From the NCBI GenBank assembly GCA_036826375.1, contig DAISWL010000002.1:117478-181477 (forward strand): 64,000 bases of DNA, in the 5' to 3' direction. The notes under the pieces are model-generated. The model saw only the letters and a program-made list of their open reading frames with translations. It ran no database searches and was not told the origin of the DNA. The translations under genes and the position numbers were made by a program. Positions 51,379-60,463 of this stretch are shown one piece after another (the first letter of the stretch is position 1; each line of letters opens with the position of its first letter). This DNA comes from DAISWL01 sp036826375. GTDB taxonomy: Bacteria > Patescibacteriota > Saccharimonadia > Saccharimonadales > HK-STAS-PATE-42.

Positions 51379-52989
51379 TTAACTATCTTTATTGGTTTCA
51401 ACGATCTGTTCGGAAGGTTCAATAACACCGGGGGCGGATTCTTCAATATGGTTTTTTTGCTCTTTTCTGGCCCTATTAAACTTTTCTAATAAAGCTGAGA
51501 ATAAAACAGGGTCCCTATCGGCTATCCTCTCTAGCCAATTGCTCACCGTTTCCATAGCCTGGCTCAGAGTCATCGGTCTATCTCCAGCGTGTTCAAGTTC
51601 GGGGAATTGAGACCTAACCACAGAAACAACCTGGGTTAATGTCACGGGTATAACTTTAGATCTCATACCTAAAGATTCCACAAGAGTTAGGTAGGTTTGT
51701 GCGGCCCTGACCATATCGGTATCCTCAACCTTAAGAACAAAACCAAACTTGTTGCCCTTATTAACGATTTGGTTAACTAGAACTAGAAGATTCCCATTCT
51801 CCATAAAATCATCTAGTTGAAAATTGCCGCCCGTCTCAGTATCGAAAGTTTTAGAAACCATATTACCAAGCTGGTTATTTATGTCATCCTTTTGCTCCTT
51901 GGGTGGCAAACTAGAGTTGATTTTATTTAAAGCCCTGTAGAGATCGTTCACGAAGAAACGCATAAAAGCCCCAAATAGATCTTTTATGTTCATCCCTCCG
52001 GAGAACATCTTTTCGTATTCTTTTAAAACGCCGAAGAAAGCTGCTTTATTTTTAGGAGTCCTCGCCCATATCCCAAAATCTATCAAAGCGATTCTATCGT
52101 CGGTCATCAGACGTATATTACCAGGGTGAGGATCCCCCTGTAACCTTGGTATTCTGAAAGCATCTGCGAGATAGGCGACCCCCAGTGTCGTTAACTGGCT
52201 GGTAAGATCACTGTTCAACTTAAGCTTAACGTACTGCTCTAAGTCATAACCCTGATTTTGCAGATTCACTAGATGAGCGACACTCAATCCATCTATATAT
52301 TCTTGGGTGATTATTTGTTCCGTGCACAACTCTAGGTAAGTTTCGGGTATAACTAGTTTCGGGTGGCTTTTGTAGTTTTCCCACATTTCGGCAGCAAAGT
52401 TGGCCTCGCCTATATAGTCGGTTTCTCGAGTAGTAGCAAGTGAGAAATCCTTCAGAGCATCTTTTAGGCTTAAATCCATATTGCTAGCTAGCAGGGCTGT
52501 GAATTGCCTAGTGAAAAATTTTATCAACCTTAAATCGTATTTTAACGTTTCCTTAATCATGGGCCGCAATACTTTAATAACAACAGGTTTACCCCCTTTA
52601 AGTTTTGCATAGTAAACTTGACCAAAGCTGCCGGCAGCGAAAGATTCTGGGTTAATAACCTCAAAGTTATTGAGTTTATCCCCAAGCTCTTTTTCTAGCA
52701 CAGATTTTAAATCTATATCTTCTAAATCTAGATTTTCAAATATTTTTAATTTATCCGGGTTCTGCCAGTTACGCATAACCTCACTGCGAAGCAGTACCCC
52801 TTGTAAAAATTTTACATAAACGCCACCCATAAGAGTGAACTCATCGCAAACATAGGTGTATAAATCTTCCTTTTTACCGATCCTATTTAAATATATAGCC
52901 TTAGCAATAATCTTTACAATTTTATTGCGACGGTTCTTTTTGATAGATTTTATCAGTTGTTGATAATCTTTTCGAGACTGTTCTTTCAT
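51379..52989 (-). CDS. ABC1/AarF/UbiB-family atypical kinase
   Basis: 536 residues with the protein-kinase-like core: the Ala-rich P-loop region PESFAAGSFGQVYYAK, Lys in GGKPVVIKVLRP, and the catalytic GDPHPGNI and ALIDFG motifs. In other bacteria such proteins support ubiquinone synthesis or lipid metabolism through ATPase activity; a genome without quinone genes would need another role. No membrane helix is evident at the C-terminus, which is charged. Co-directional with two small membrane-protein genes. Confidence 0.93.
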   Translation of the reverse strand: MKEQSRKDYQQLIKSIKKNRRNKIVKIIAKAIYLNRIGKKEDLYTYVCDEFTLMGGVYVKFLQGVLLRSEVMRNWQNPDKLKIFENLDLEDIDLKSVLEKELGDKLNNFEVINPESFAAGSFGQVYYAKLKGGKPVVIKVLRPMIKETLKYDLRLIKFFTRQFTALLASNMDLSLKDALKDFSLATTRETDYIGEANFAAEMWENYKSHPKLVIPETYLELCTEQIITQEYIDGLSVAHLVNLQNQGYDLEQYVKLKLNSDLTSQLTTLGVAYLADAFRIPRLQGDPHPGNIRLMTDDRIALIDFGIWARTPKNKAAFFGVLKEYEKMFSGGMNIKDLFGAFMRFFVNDLYRALNKINSSLPPKEQKDDINNQLGNMVSKTFDTETGGNFQLDDFMENGNLLVLVNQIVNKGNKFGFVLKVEDTDMVRAAQTYLTLVESLGMRSKVIPVTLTQVVSVVRSQFPELEHAGDRPMTLSQAMETVSNWLERIADRDPVLFSALLEKFNRARKEQKNHIEESAPGVIEPSEQIVETNKDS

Positions 52990-53023
52990 GATTTTGGAAA
53001 TAGCTCCTTCAAAACAGATTTAA

Positions 53024-53188
53024 TCACCTGCTTTTACCACCGAATCCTATAATAAACAGGACCACTGTAAAGAAAACTATCGCTACGTATAGCTTAAAAA
53101 GCTCAACTGGATCAGACATCGCAGCAGACATTAGTATGACAGCTAACCAAGTCATCAGAATGGTAACAAACACTGACATGTATTTCAT
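53024..53188 (-). CDS. Small two-helix membrane protein (54 residues)
   Basis: A 54-residue frame from an ATG at 53,188 to TGA at 53,024: MKYMSVFVTILMTWLAVILM, then SAAMSDPVEL and a second hydrophobic segment ending GGKSR. Two membrane helices joined by a short acidic turn and ending in a positive tail resemble the other small membrane protein at 51,158. Not recognised. It sits between the AarF-like gene and a tail-anchored protein on the same strand. Confidence 0.6.
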   Translation of the reverse strand: MKYMSVFVTILMTWLAVILMSAAMSDPVELFKLYVAIVFFTVVLFIIGFGGKSR

Positions 53189-53260
53189 TTACATACAATT
53201 ATAACACTAAAACTAGAATTTTTAAATACCCTGCCTTAGATGAGTGCCCATGAGGCTTCT

Positions 53261-54487
53261 TTAGCTAATCAATATTAAATAGAAAAACCATGCGATTACA
53301 ATAATTATAATCATAATAGACACTATATCTATAAGCCCCAGCCTAGGTTCTCTAACGCCAGCAGCTTTAGCTTTGTTCGACTTCTCTATTTCGCCAAATT
53401 TGTAATCATGAGCTACGAATTCTTTTTCTTCAGCTATATTACGCTTAAAGGCGTAACCACCTTCAGTTATAGTCGCAACCATAGAGTAGCCCGAAGGCTT
53501 TTTATCGGCATTCCTGATAATAATAGATTCAGCACTAAAAATCATATCAGTACCATTGTGTTCCGTCTCATTCTTTAGGCTTTCCCTAAACTCTTCGCGT
53601 TCGATAACCGTTTTAGGCATGGAGTTACCAACCTCAACCCGCGAAGACGTTAGTGTCTCATCATAGCCATCTTCTTCTATGTAGCCCTCGTTTATAAGCG
53701 AATTGTCCGTTATTTCAGCTCTCTCTTCCGCTTCTTTACTTGGATCTTGGTATAGAACATGTGCAATCTCTTTCCGAGAAAGATCTTCATCGAGATTGGT
53801 AGCCTTAATAGTCTTTTTTCTTCTGAGGTTAATCCCAAAACGAGTCTTTTTAATCTTTTTATCACCATCTTCAGTAGGTTCGGGGACCAACTCTAAATCG
53901 CTAGACGCATCATTGCTTATACTGTCACGCGGACCAAGCGGTTTTTCTGGCGGGCTCTCTACGATTGGTGAGCTGATAGGCTTTTTGTGGATTTTAACTC
54001 CCGGTAGTATTATCGGCTTTTTAACATTAGGCCGATCTGGACTGGTCTTTGGAGAAGACACTCCTAGCTCCTCTAGAATCTCATTGCTTATAACTTCATC
54101 GTCTGTATGATTAGTTCTGGAGACATCGTCCAAACTGATCTCATCTTCATTCGCATCATTAAAGTTACTAGAATTTAATTCAATGCCATGGTCTTCTTCG
54201 CTCGAGGTAACGCTATTATTCATGACTGTGTCGACACTCTCATTATCCATGTCAGAAAAATCATCCAACCACTTATCATCTTCATCGTTATTGATAATTT
54301 TAGGCGTGGGGACCATGCTGTAGCCGCTTTTACGCAAAACTCTAGGTTTAGAATGACTATCCCTAGTAGTTAAAATATCTTTAGCATTTTTAACAGATTT
54401 CATAGCACTAGCATGTTTAGCGGCTTTAAACCTAAGCTTAAGCAGGTCTTCAGTTGAAACATCTTTTACTAAATCATCTTCTTGCAT
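53261..54487 (-). CDS. Acidic hypothetical protein with C-terminal membrane anchor
   Basis: 408 residues, not recognised. The first 370 are polar, rich in Asp, Glu and Ser with basic patches (KKTRFGINLRRKKT), and look disordered. The last 25 (LIDIVSIMIIIIVIAWFFYLIL) form one membrane helix, giving a tail-anchored topology with the bulk in the cytoplasm. It follows tpiA and pgk on the same strand with 17 bp spacing from tpiA. The sequence suggests a scaffold or cell-shape role only by analogy. Confidence 0.6.
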   Translation of the reverse strand: MQEDDLVKDVSTEDLLKLRFKAAKHASAMKSVKNAKDILTTRDSHSKPRVLRKSGYSMVPTPKIINNDEDDKWLDDFSDMDNESVDTVMNNSVTSSEEDHGIELNSSNFNDANEDEISLDDVSRTNHTDDEVISNEILEELGVSSPKTSPDRPNVKKPIILPGVKIHKKPISSPIVESPPEKPLGPRDSISNDASSDLELVPEPTEDGDKKIKKTRFGINLRRKKTIKATNLDEDLSRKEIAHVLYQDPSKEAEERAEITDNSLINEGYIEEDGYDETLTSSRVEVGNSMPKTVIEREEFRESLKNETEHNGTDMIFSAESIIIRNADKKPSGYSMVATITEGGYAFKRNIAEEKEFVAHDYKFGEIEKSNKAKAAGVREPRLGLIDIVSIMIIIIVIAWFFYLILIS

Positions 54488-54504
54488 ATAAACTCACTTA
54501 ATGG

Positions 54505-55434
54505 CTATAGTAGCCAGTTGGCCATTTTGGCTAACTGTAGAGGGTCCAAACTAGCCGAACCTACTAGATAGCCACTAATATCCTTAATTTTATTCAGATG
54601 AACAATATTATTAATATTAACACTGCCACCATATAGTATATTACCAAAAACATAACCGTTTTCGCCAATAATTCTAGATACTTCAGATTTTATCGCCCTT
54701 AAAGTCAGCTCAATCTGTGAGTTATTGGGTATTTTCCCAGATCCTATTGACCAAATTGGCTCATAGGCTATATAAGTATTTTTTATCTGACGAGGATTAA
54801 GTTTAGCAAGAACCCTTTGAAGCTGGCCGGTAATGAATGCACGACTCGAACCACACTTGAACTGCTCAAGAGACTCTCCGACGCACAGTATGGGTTTAAT
54901 ACCAAAGCTTAAGGCTTTAGATATTTCGTCGGCTAGCTCGATATCGGTAGGGCTAGAGTAACCCCTCTGTTCACTATGACCCACAATTAAATAGTGAGCA
55001 TATCCATTTAGCATTGATACGGATACCTCCCCAGTTAAAGAGCCTTCTTCTAGACCTAAGGCGTGTTGAGCTCCTATTTTAATTTTTAAGCCTCGTTGCC
55101 TAAAAAACTCCTGAGCCCTGTAGATATGTATAGTTGATGGGCAAACAACAACTTGCTGCTGCTGGTAACCGTCAAGTTTGATTTCTGAAGTGAAAGCCTC
55201 GACCCAAACATCTAACTGAGCGGCATTTAGATGCATTTTAAGATTAGCCACAAGTAATTTAATTGATTTCCCGGAATATTGCGCGTCTTTTTGATTAGAT
55301 TGGCGCAGGTAGTGTGTATTTTTGCCTGAAGGAGATGGATCATCGGCTCCGCCAGTAGAAGAAGAAACCCGATTAAGAGACCCGTCGGAACTCGAGTTTT
55401 TTGAGGATCTAATTGTTTTGAACGCGGATTTCAT
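54505..55434 (-). CDS. tpiA: Triosephosphate isomerase with N-terminal extension
   Basis: Interconverts glyceraldehyde-3-phosphate and dihydroxyacetone phosphate. The TIM barrel starts around residue 58 (LLVANLKMHLN) with the catalytic Lys, and has His in VGHSEQRG, Glu in YEPIWSIGSG and the phosphate-binding GGSVNINN. At 309 residues it is about 55 longer than normal because of a Ser/Gly-rich, basic N-terminal extension without homology; no ATG lies nearer the barrel. It is 35 bp downstream of pgk in a glycolytic pair. Confidence 0.95.
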   Translation of the reverse strand: MKSAFKTIRSSKNSSSDGSLNRVSSSTGGADDPSPSGKNTHYLRQSNQKDAQYSGKSIKLLVANLKMHLNAAQLDVWVEAFTSEIKLDGYQQQQVVVCPSTIHIYRAQEFFRQRGLKIKIGAQHALGLEEGSLTGEVSVSMLNGYAHYLIVGHSEQRGYSSPTDIELADEISKALSFGIKPILCVGESLEQFKCGSSRAFITGQLQRVLAKLNPRQIKNTYIAYEPIWSIGSGKIPNNSQIELTLRAIKSEVSRIIGENGYVFGNILYGGSVNINNIVHLNKIKDISGYLVGSASLDPLQLAKMANWLL

Positions 55435-55469
55435 GATTTAGGTTTTTAAAAATTATTGAATATAACAAA

Positions 55470-56807
55470 TCATTCTTTATTTAGTATGTTCTCATAGCCA
55501 GGCAGAGGCAGTCCGTTTATTAAATCTAGAGTCGCTCCCCCTCCTGTCGATATGTAATCAAAATGTTCCGTAGGATCTTCAAACATTTCGTATAAGAAAT
55601 TGGCCGTATCTCCACCCCCAACATATACCTTTGATCCCTGTTGATGCAAGTAGGCTAAATGTCTAGCTACGGCCTCAGTGCCGGACCTAAAATATTTCAT
55701 TTCTACATAGCCAAAAACGCCATTCCAAAAAACTGTTTTGGGCTGACCAATATAATGTTTTAGCCTTAATATAGCAACATCTCCCATATCTAAAATCATT
55801 TCATTGGGTGCAACCATAGTGCATTCAACGGTCATGCGTTGCTGCGTATAGTGCTTGTTTAATGATATGGCCACGTCGAGAGGGACTTTAAAATGCTGAG
55901 AACACAAAAAGCAAGCATTACGACCATGCCTTATCCTGCACCTTGGCAGACCAGATCTATCTAGAGCATCTTCCATAGGGAAAACCTTATCCTTGATTCT
56001 TTTAACCATACTGTACATCTCATCGGTGTTATCTATCTTACTTTCCCCGGTATAGATGCCACTATAATAATACAGAACATTAGCAACTGCTCCTCCAACA
56101 AAAACATCATCGCACTTGTCAATTAATCTTTCTAGGGCTCCGACTTTATCCTTCAACTTCGCACCCCCTACTATCCCCAAAACCGGCTTCTCGGCTTTAT
56201 CAAAGAAATTATCAAAGTGTTTAAACTCATCTAGCACCAAAAAACCAGCTACAGTAGGTAGGTATTTAGTGATCGCATCGGTCGAAGCGTGCTTACGATG
56301 CAACACAGCAAAGGCATCTTGAACGAATATATCCGCGCCAACTACATCAATAATTTTATTGGCGAAACTAGGGGAATTATCCTTCTCCCCGGGCCAAAAT
56401 CTTAGATTCTCTAACAACGCCACTTGGCCCGGTCTTAATTTAGCTAGCTCTCTTTTAGCTTTAATCGAGAAAATGTCATCAAAAAACTTAACCGGTTGAG
56501 ATAATTTAGAACTTAAATAAAGAGCCACTCTTTTTAGAGAATATTTATTTTTATAGCCATCCTCATCAAGTTTGGGATCGCCGAGGTGAGAACAAATAAT
56601 TACCCTACAACCTCGCTGAATTAGATAATTTATAGTATTAATACTTCTATCTATCCTGTAGGTCGCACCGATCTTATAGTATTTACCTACAGAAACGTCG
56701 TAATCTACCCTTAGTAATATAGTTTTCTCGGTGACATCAATATCTTCAATACTAAGTTTAAGCCTGAAGTTATAACTACCTGATATGGTGCTTGTTTTAT
56801 TTTGCAT
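55470..56807 (-). CDS. pgk: Phosphoglycerate kinase
   Basis: Transfers phosphate from 1,3-bisphosphoglycerate to ADP. 445 residues. Landmarks: LLRVDYDVSVG (usually RVDLNVP, so the Asn is replaced by Asp), SHLGDPK, the GGAKLKDKVGALERL hinge region, WNGVFGYVE and GGGDTANFL. Around residue 285-300 there is a Cys-rich segment (CRIRHGRNACFLC) where a simple loop is expected, perhaps metal-binding. Followed by tpiA on the same strand; GAPDH is not in the window. Confidence 0.94.
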   Translation of the reverse strand: MQNKTSTISGSYNFRLKLSIEDIDVTEKTILLRVDYDVSVGKYYKIGATYRIDRSINTINYLIQRGCRVIICSHLGDPKLDEDGYKNKYSLKRVALYLSSKLSQPVKFFDDIFSIKAKRELAKLRPGQVALLENLRFWPGEKDNSPSFANKIIDVVGADIFVQDAFAVLHRKHASTDAITKYLPTVAGFLVLDEFKHFDNFFDKAEKPVLGIVGGAKLKDKVGALERLIDKCDDVFVGGAVANVLYYYSGIYTGESKIDNTDEMYSMVKRIKDKVFPMEDALDRSGLPRCRIRHGRNACFLCSQHFKVPLDVAISLNKHYTQQRMTVECTMVAPNEMILDMGDVAILRLKHYIGQPKTVFWNGVFGYVEMKYFRSGTEAVARHLAYLHQQGSKVYVGGGDTANFLYEMFEDPTEHFDYISTGGGATLDLINGLPLPGYENILNKE

Positions 56808-56957
56808 GCTGTTAATCTAAGACTTATTTTATTAAAAGTAACTTTTGATTTAATCAATATGCTACTTAAGCTTTACATCTAATTGTAACATTAAATCAAA
56901 GCTATTTACATACAAATTTAGCCAAGATGCAAAAAATCATCTATACTAAGAGTTAGC

Positions 56958-58019
56958 ATGGCAATTGAAAGAATAGTTAATAGTGATTTACCCCAAACTG
57001 ATAGCCCGGTTACCGATCAAGACGAGCAACAACTAGAAAATAGTTTGCGCCCGAAAGATTTCAGTAGTTACATAGGGCAATCTAGGCTTAAAGAGCATTT
57101 AAGTTTAAGCATCCGTGCTGCTAAAAAGCGCGAGGAGCCAATAGATCACGTTTTACTTCATGGACCACCAGGTTTAGGTAAAACTACTATGGCTATGGTA
57201 ATAGCAAATGAAATGGGAGCTCAAATTAAAATTACCAGCGGCCCAGCGATTGAACGGGCTGGCGATTTAGCCTCGCTTCTTACAAACTTGCAAGATGGGG
57301 ACATCTTATTTATAGATGAAATCCACCGGCTTAACCGTACGGTAGAAGAAGTTTTATATTCCGCAATGGAAGATTTCAAATTAGATATTATGCTAGGTAA
57401 AGGCCCGTCGGCCCGATCTCTACGCTTAGATTTACCAAGGTTTACGGTTATAGGCGCAACCACTAGAACCGGGGCTCTTGCCGCACCTCTTAGAGATAGG
57501 TTCGGCATTATCCATCGTTTAGAGTTTTATACTCCCAATGAAATATCTACAATAATTCAAAGATCAGCCGAAATTTTAGGCTCAGCCATAGAGCCAGAAG
57601 CCGCCGATCACTTAAGCTTAAGGTCACGTTTAACTCCAAGAATAGCCAATCGCCTACTCAAAAGAGCCCGCGATTGGGCAGATGTCCACGACGGTGGTAA
57701 CTTAAGCTTAGATGCGGCTAAGCAATCTCTTCAGATGCTAGAGATAGATCAACTTGGCCTCGATTATGCTGATAGAAGATTGCTAGAGGCAATTATCGAA
57801 AATTATTCGGGTGGACCAGTGGGCGTGGATACTCTAGCTGCATTGATTAGCGAAGAACGCTCAACCATTGAAGATTTTTACGAACCGTACCTGATGCAGA
57901 TCGGCTTTATTGAGAGAACTCCACGTGGGCGCAAGGTAACATCTAAAGCTTACCAACACCTCGGCAAAAAGATGCCAAACTTGAGCAAAGAAGATGATGC
58001 CCAAACCTCTTTAATTTAA
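56958..58019 (+). CDS. ruvB: Holliday junction ATP-dependent helicase RuvB
   Basis: Hexameric AAA+ motor driving branch migration with RuvA. 353 residues. RPKDFSSYIGQSRLKEHL opens the AAA domain; Walker A is GPPGLGKTT, Walker B LFIDEIHRL, sensor 1 VIGATTRTG, and the C-terminal winged helix ends PYLMQIGFIERTPRGRKVT. All are canonical. The stop codon lies 30 bp before tRNA-Leu and overlaps by 4 bp the antisense reading frame of the neighbouring recombinase. Confidence 0.97.
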   Translation: MAIERIVNSDLPQTDSPVTDQDEQQLENSLRPKDFSSYIGQSRLKEHLSLSIRAAKKREEPIDHVLLHGPPGLGKTTMAMVIANEMGAQIKITSGPAIERAGDLASLLTNLQDGDILFIDEIHRLNRTVEEVLYSAMEDFKLDIMLGKGPSARSLRLDLPRFTVIGATTRTGALAAPLRDRFGIIHRLEFYTPNEISTIIQRSAEILGSAIEPEAADHLSLRSRLTPRIANRLLKRARDWADVHDGGNLSLDAAKQSLQMLEIDQLGLDYADRRLLEAIIENYSGGPVGVDTLAALISEERSTIEDFYEPYLMQIGFIERTPRGRKVTSKAYQHLGKKMPNLSKEDDAQTSLI

Positions 58020-59671
58020 GATCTTTTTCTGCTAAAATTAATTCGTAGTGCGCGAGTGGTGGAATTGGTAGACACGCTAGTCTTAGGAACTAGTGCCCTC
58101 GGGCGTGAAGGTTCAAGTCCTTTCTCGCGCACCAGCAATGGACTAAAGTCAGAATTAGCGGCGCGTTGCGCCGTTTTTTCTTTGGTCGCGCGGAGCGCAG
58201 ACCAGATGTTTTCAGGGGGGAGAAAAGAACTTTGGGCAGCCGTTGGCTGCGCCTTTTTGGTTTTTAGAAACAGGTTCAATCCGTCCATTTCAAGAAACGT
58301 TTGCTTAATGTCGGCATAACTCCCACTTTTTGCAATTTCACAGAGAGAAACAGCTTGTTTGAGCCACTGGCGCATAGGTTCAACCCAACTTCCAGTGGCA
58401 AGCGTCAGCTTACCAATTTGTTCCTCTAGCGACTTCTTTTTACTCATTAACTCGGCTTGTTTAGCACGGTAAGTTGTCTGGTCAATGTCTTGGTCTAAAT
58501 AGCCGTCAAGAAGTCGCTGTAACTTGCCTTGTAAGTTATTTATGCGTTCTTGGGCTTTCGATATAAACACGCCAGAACTTTGTTCTGCTCTGCGTTCGTC
58601 CTCTGCAAGCATTGTTTCTAATGTTTGCGCCCACGACTTCGGCAAAGCGTAGCTATGCAGTATTCCTGTCAGTTGTTCGGTTAAGTCAGCTTGTGTTACT
58701 GCTGGCTCTAGGCACTTTATGTCTTTACGTTTCTTGGTGCAACGGTAGTACACATATTCGTGAACATTGCCGTTTTTCTGGTGCTTAATCTTATGTTCAG
58801 CAGTAACCGACAAGCCACAAGAACCGCAAGACAACAAGCCGCAAAAAACTTGCGGCTCTGTCTTTCCTTTTTGTGGTCGCCCACGCTTTGCAAGTGTATT
58901 TTGTACTTGGTCAAACAGTTTCTTGCTCATAATCGGTGTATGTTTGCCCTCGTGAACTTCGCCAGCATACCGAAAATGTCCATAATAAAACGGATTTGTT
59001 AAAAGCCGTTTTACTTGGTCTTTTGGAAACTGTTTGCCAGAGCTGGTAACAATGCCTTTACTCGCTAGAAAGGTGGCAATGTCCTCAAGACGACTTGCGC
59101 CTTTGGCGTATAACTCAAAGGCTTCAAGGACAATCAGCGAACGCCGTTTATCTACAACAATAGTTTTTGTGCGTACATCATTTATGTAGCCCACAGGCGC
59201 AAGTCCGGGGCGTTCGCCGCGCCTGACTTTTTGGCGCAAACCGCGCTTGGTGTTTTCGGACAGGTTGTCTACATAGTATTTGCTCTGCCCAAACGCTATG
59301 GACAGCATAAACTTGCCTTGACTGGTGTTCTCAAACCAAAATGTCGGAAACTTCAAGGCTTGCAGGTGCGTTTGGTCAAGCAAATAGACAATTTGTCCGC
59401 CGTCTACGGAGTTTCTAGCAAGTCTATCGGGGTGCCACGCAATTATGCCATTTGCCTCGCTATTTTCTATGCGTTTCAGCATATCGCCAAAAATCTTTCT
59501 GCCTGGCATTTTGGCGGACTGTTTCTCTACCAATTCGTCCACTATCTGCAAGTTTTCATTTTTAGCGTATGCTCGCAACTCTACGAGTTGCGCCTCAATG
59601 GACAACACTTGTTTGTCCTCAACATCGGTACTCTTGCGAGCATAGATAAAGTATTTTTGTTGGCTTTGCAT
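58016..59671 (-). CDS. Large serine recombinase of the tRNA-Leu element, host-encoded C-terminus
   Basis: 551 residues as read. Catalytic Ser14 in IYARKSTDVEDKQ, resolvase core to about 145 (WHPDRLARN), recombinase domain, zinc ribbon (CGLLSCGSCGL, then YYRC and C), and a coiled coil near 370-420. The start has an AGGGGGG ribosome-binding site. From residue about 513 the frame leaves the element and runs antisense through tRNA-Leu and to the end of ruvB. In the circular form the frame would instead end FYDCARTHFSTKV, as in the spare copy at 59,909-60,006. Confidence 0.92.
   Translation of the reverse strand: MQSQQKYFIYARKSTDVEDKQVLSIEAQLVELRAYAKNENLQIVDELVEKQSAKMPGRKIFGDMLKRIENSEANGIIAWHPDRLARNSVDGGQIVYLLDQTHLQALKFPTFWFENTSQGKFMLSIAFGQSKYYVDNLSENTKRGLRQKVRRGERPGLAPVGYINDVRTKTIVVDKRRSLIVLEAFELYAKGASRLEDIATFLASKGIVTSSGKQFPKDQVKRLLTNPFYYGHFRYAGEVHEGKHTPIMSKKLFDQVQNTLAKRGRPQKGKTEPQVFCGLLSCGSCGLSVTAEHKIKHQKNGNVHEYVYYRCTKKRKDIKCLEPAVTQADLTEQLTGILHSYALPKSWAQTLETMLAEDERRAEQSSGVFISKAQERINNLQGKLQRLLDGYLDQDIDQTTYRAKQAELMSKKKSLEEQIGKLTLATGSWVEPMRQWLKQAVSLCEIAKSGSYADIKQTFLEMDGLNLFLKTKKAQPTAAQSSFLPPENIWSALRATKEKTAQRAANSDFSPLLVREKGLEPSRPRALVPKTSVSTNSTTRALRINFSRKRS
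58050..58134 (+). tRNA. tRNA-Leu (TAG)
   Basis: GCGCGAG acceptor arm, D arm with GGAATTGGTAGAC, anticodon loop CTTAGGA with anticodon TAG, long variable arm (GCCCTCGGGCGT), T arm GGTTCAAGTCC, closing CTCGCGC, discriminator A and encoded CCA. Its 3' end is the attachment site of the 3.4-kb element. Without the element it would be followed by AATTGAAG and the terminator at 61,528. Confidence 0.97.
58183..58266 (+). repeat. 84-bp inverted repeat, left copy
   Basis: Perfect reverse complement of 59825-59908 as far as I can align. It lies in the 3' part of the recombinase gene, encoding the KKAQPTAAQSSFLPPENIWS segment. Confidence 0.9.
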
Positions 59672-59824
59672 AGCGTGTACCCCCCCTCACAACTTAAATA
59701 GCCGCCCTGTTGCACACAAATCAGACAAGTCCAACTTGTACAGGACGGCTATTAAAGCCAAGAAAAAAGACCTGTCGGTTTGATTTGTGTGCATTTGTAT
59801 TATATCAAAAACCGCCAATGGCGG

Positions 59825-59908
59825 TAAAAACCAAAAAGGCGCAGCCAACGGCTGCCCAAAGTTCTTTTCTCCCCCCTGAAAACATCTGGTCTGCGCTCCG
59901 CGCGACCA
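59825..59908 (+). repeat. 84-bp inverted repeat, right copy
   Basis: Encodes the same peptide as the left copy but on the plus strand, and continues in frame to FYDCARTHFSTKV and a stop at 60,006. This is a detached spare 3' end of a recombinase gene, not an expressed gene by itself. Confidence 0.9.
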
Positions 59909-59964
59909 GAGAAAAAGCCGCCCTCGCGGGCGACCAATTCCGAAAAAGTTGCTTTTTGGTGCAG

Positions 59965-60131
59965 TTTTACGACTGCGCTAGAACCCATTTTAGCACGAAA
60001 GTGTAACCTTGAGCCGCGCCGCCTGTGCGGGCAAGCCCGCACGCGCCCCACCAGAAAAACCCTTTGCCTTATTTTGAGATTTCCCCCGCCGTTTTTTACT
60101 TTTTTAGTTGAAAAGGGTGTTTTCTGGTGGT
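59965..60131 (+). repeat. 167-bp inverted repeat, left copy
   Basis: Reverse complement of 61342-61508, with no mismatch found when I wrote both out. Includes the last 13 codons of the spare recombinase tail. Together the two copies bracket the DUF1905/ABM/HxlR cargo. Confidence 0.93.
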
Positions 60132-60163
60132 GGCGTGTCGCTTTAGCGACTTGGCGGCTCTAT

Positions 60164-60463
60164 TTACTTTTCTAAAACTACTAACGTTACCTTGACTGTA
60201 TCGCCGTCCTGCAACCCATTCTTTGTCCGCACGTCTTTTTTCACTGGTAAGAAATAAGACTTGGTTGTACTGTCTGGAAAAATAGAGGTCTGCCATTCCG
60301 ATGCGCCGACTTTCACGCTCACCCGCACCGAGCCGAAGCCTCTTTTGTTTGGCGCGGTTATAGCTTTTATCTCGTCGGCTATGTCTTTAGGCAGCGTAAC
60401 AAAATACCATGCGCCCTCGCCTGGGTACATCCATAGTTCCGCGGTGAATGTATAGGTTTGCAT
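60164..60463 (-). CDS. DUF1905-domain protein
   Basis: 99 residues from the ATG at 60,463 (MQTYTFTAELWMYPGEGAWY). A small beta-barrel of the DUF1905 family: FVTLPKDIADEI, then GFGSVRVSVKVG, SIFPDSTTKSYFLPVKKDVR and DGDTVKVTL. Function unknown in general. Its start overlaps the stop of the upstream gene (TAATG), so translation is coupled. Probably controlled by the divergent HxlR protein. Confidence 0.85.
   Translation of the reverse strand: MQTYTFTAELWMYPGEGAWYFVTLPKDIADEIKAITAPNKRGFGSVRVSVKVGASEWQTSIFPDSTTKSYFLPVKKDVRTKNGLQDGDTVKVTLVVLEK

Larger units (their letters stand above)
59672..60163. other. Non-coding region with inverted repeats and spare attP
   Basis: Between recombinase start and the DUF1905 gene end. 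It contains about 150 bp of recombinase leader, the right copy of the 84-bp repeat, an attP-like site (TGGTG core at 59957-59961 followed by CAGTTTTACGAC) and the left copy of the 167-bp repeat. Open frames here are by-products of these repeats. Confidence 0.8.

Noticed and set aside
59710..60006. 98-codon plus-strand frame in the tRNA-Leu element
   Set aside because: Its second half is the detached recombinase tail of the inverted copy and its first half is recombinase leader; treated as repeat structure, not a gene.
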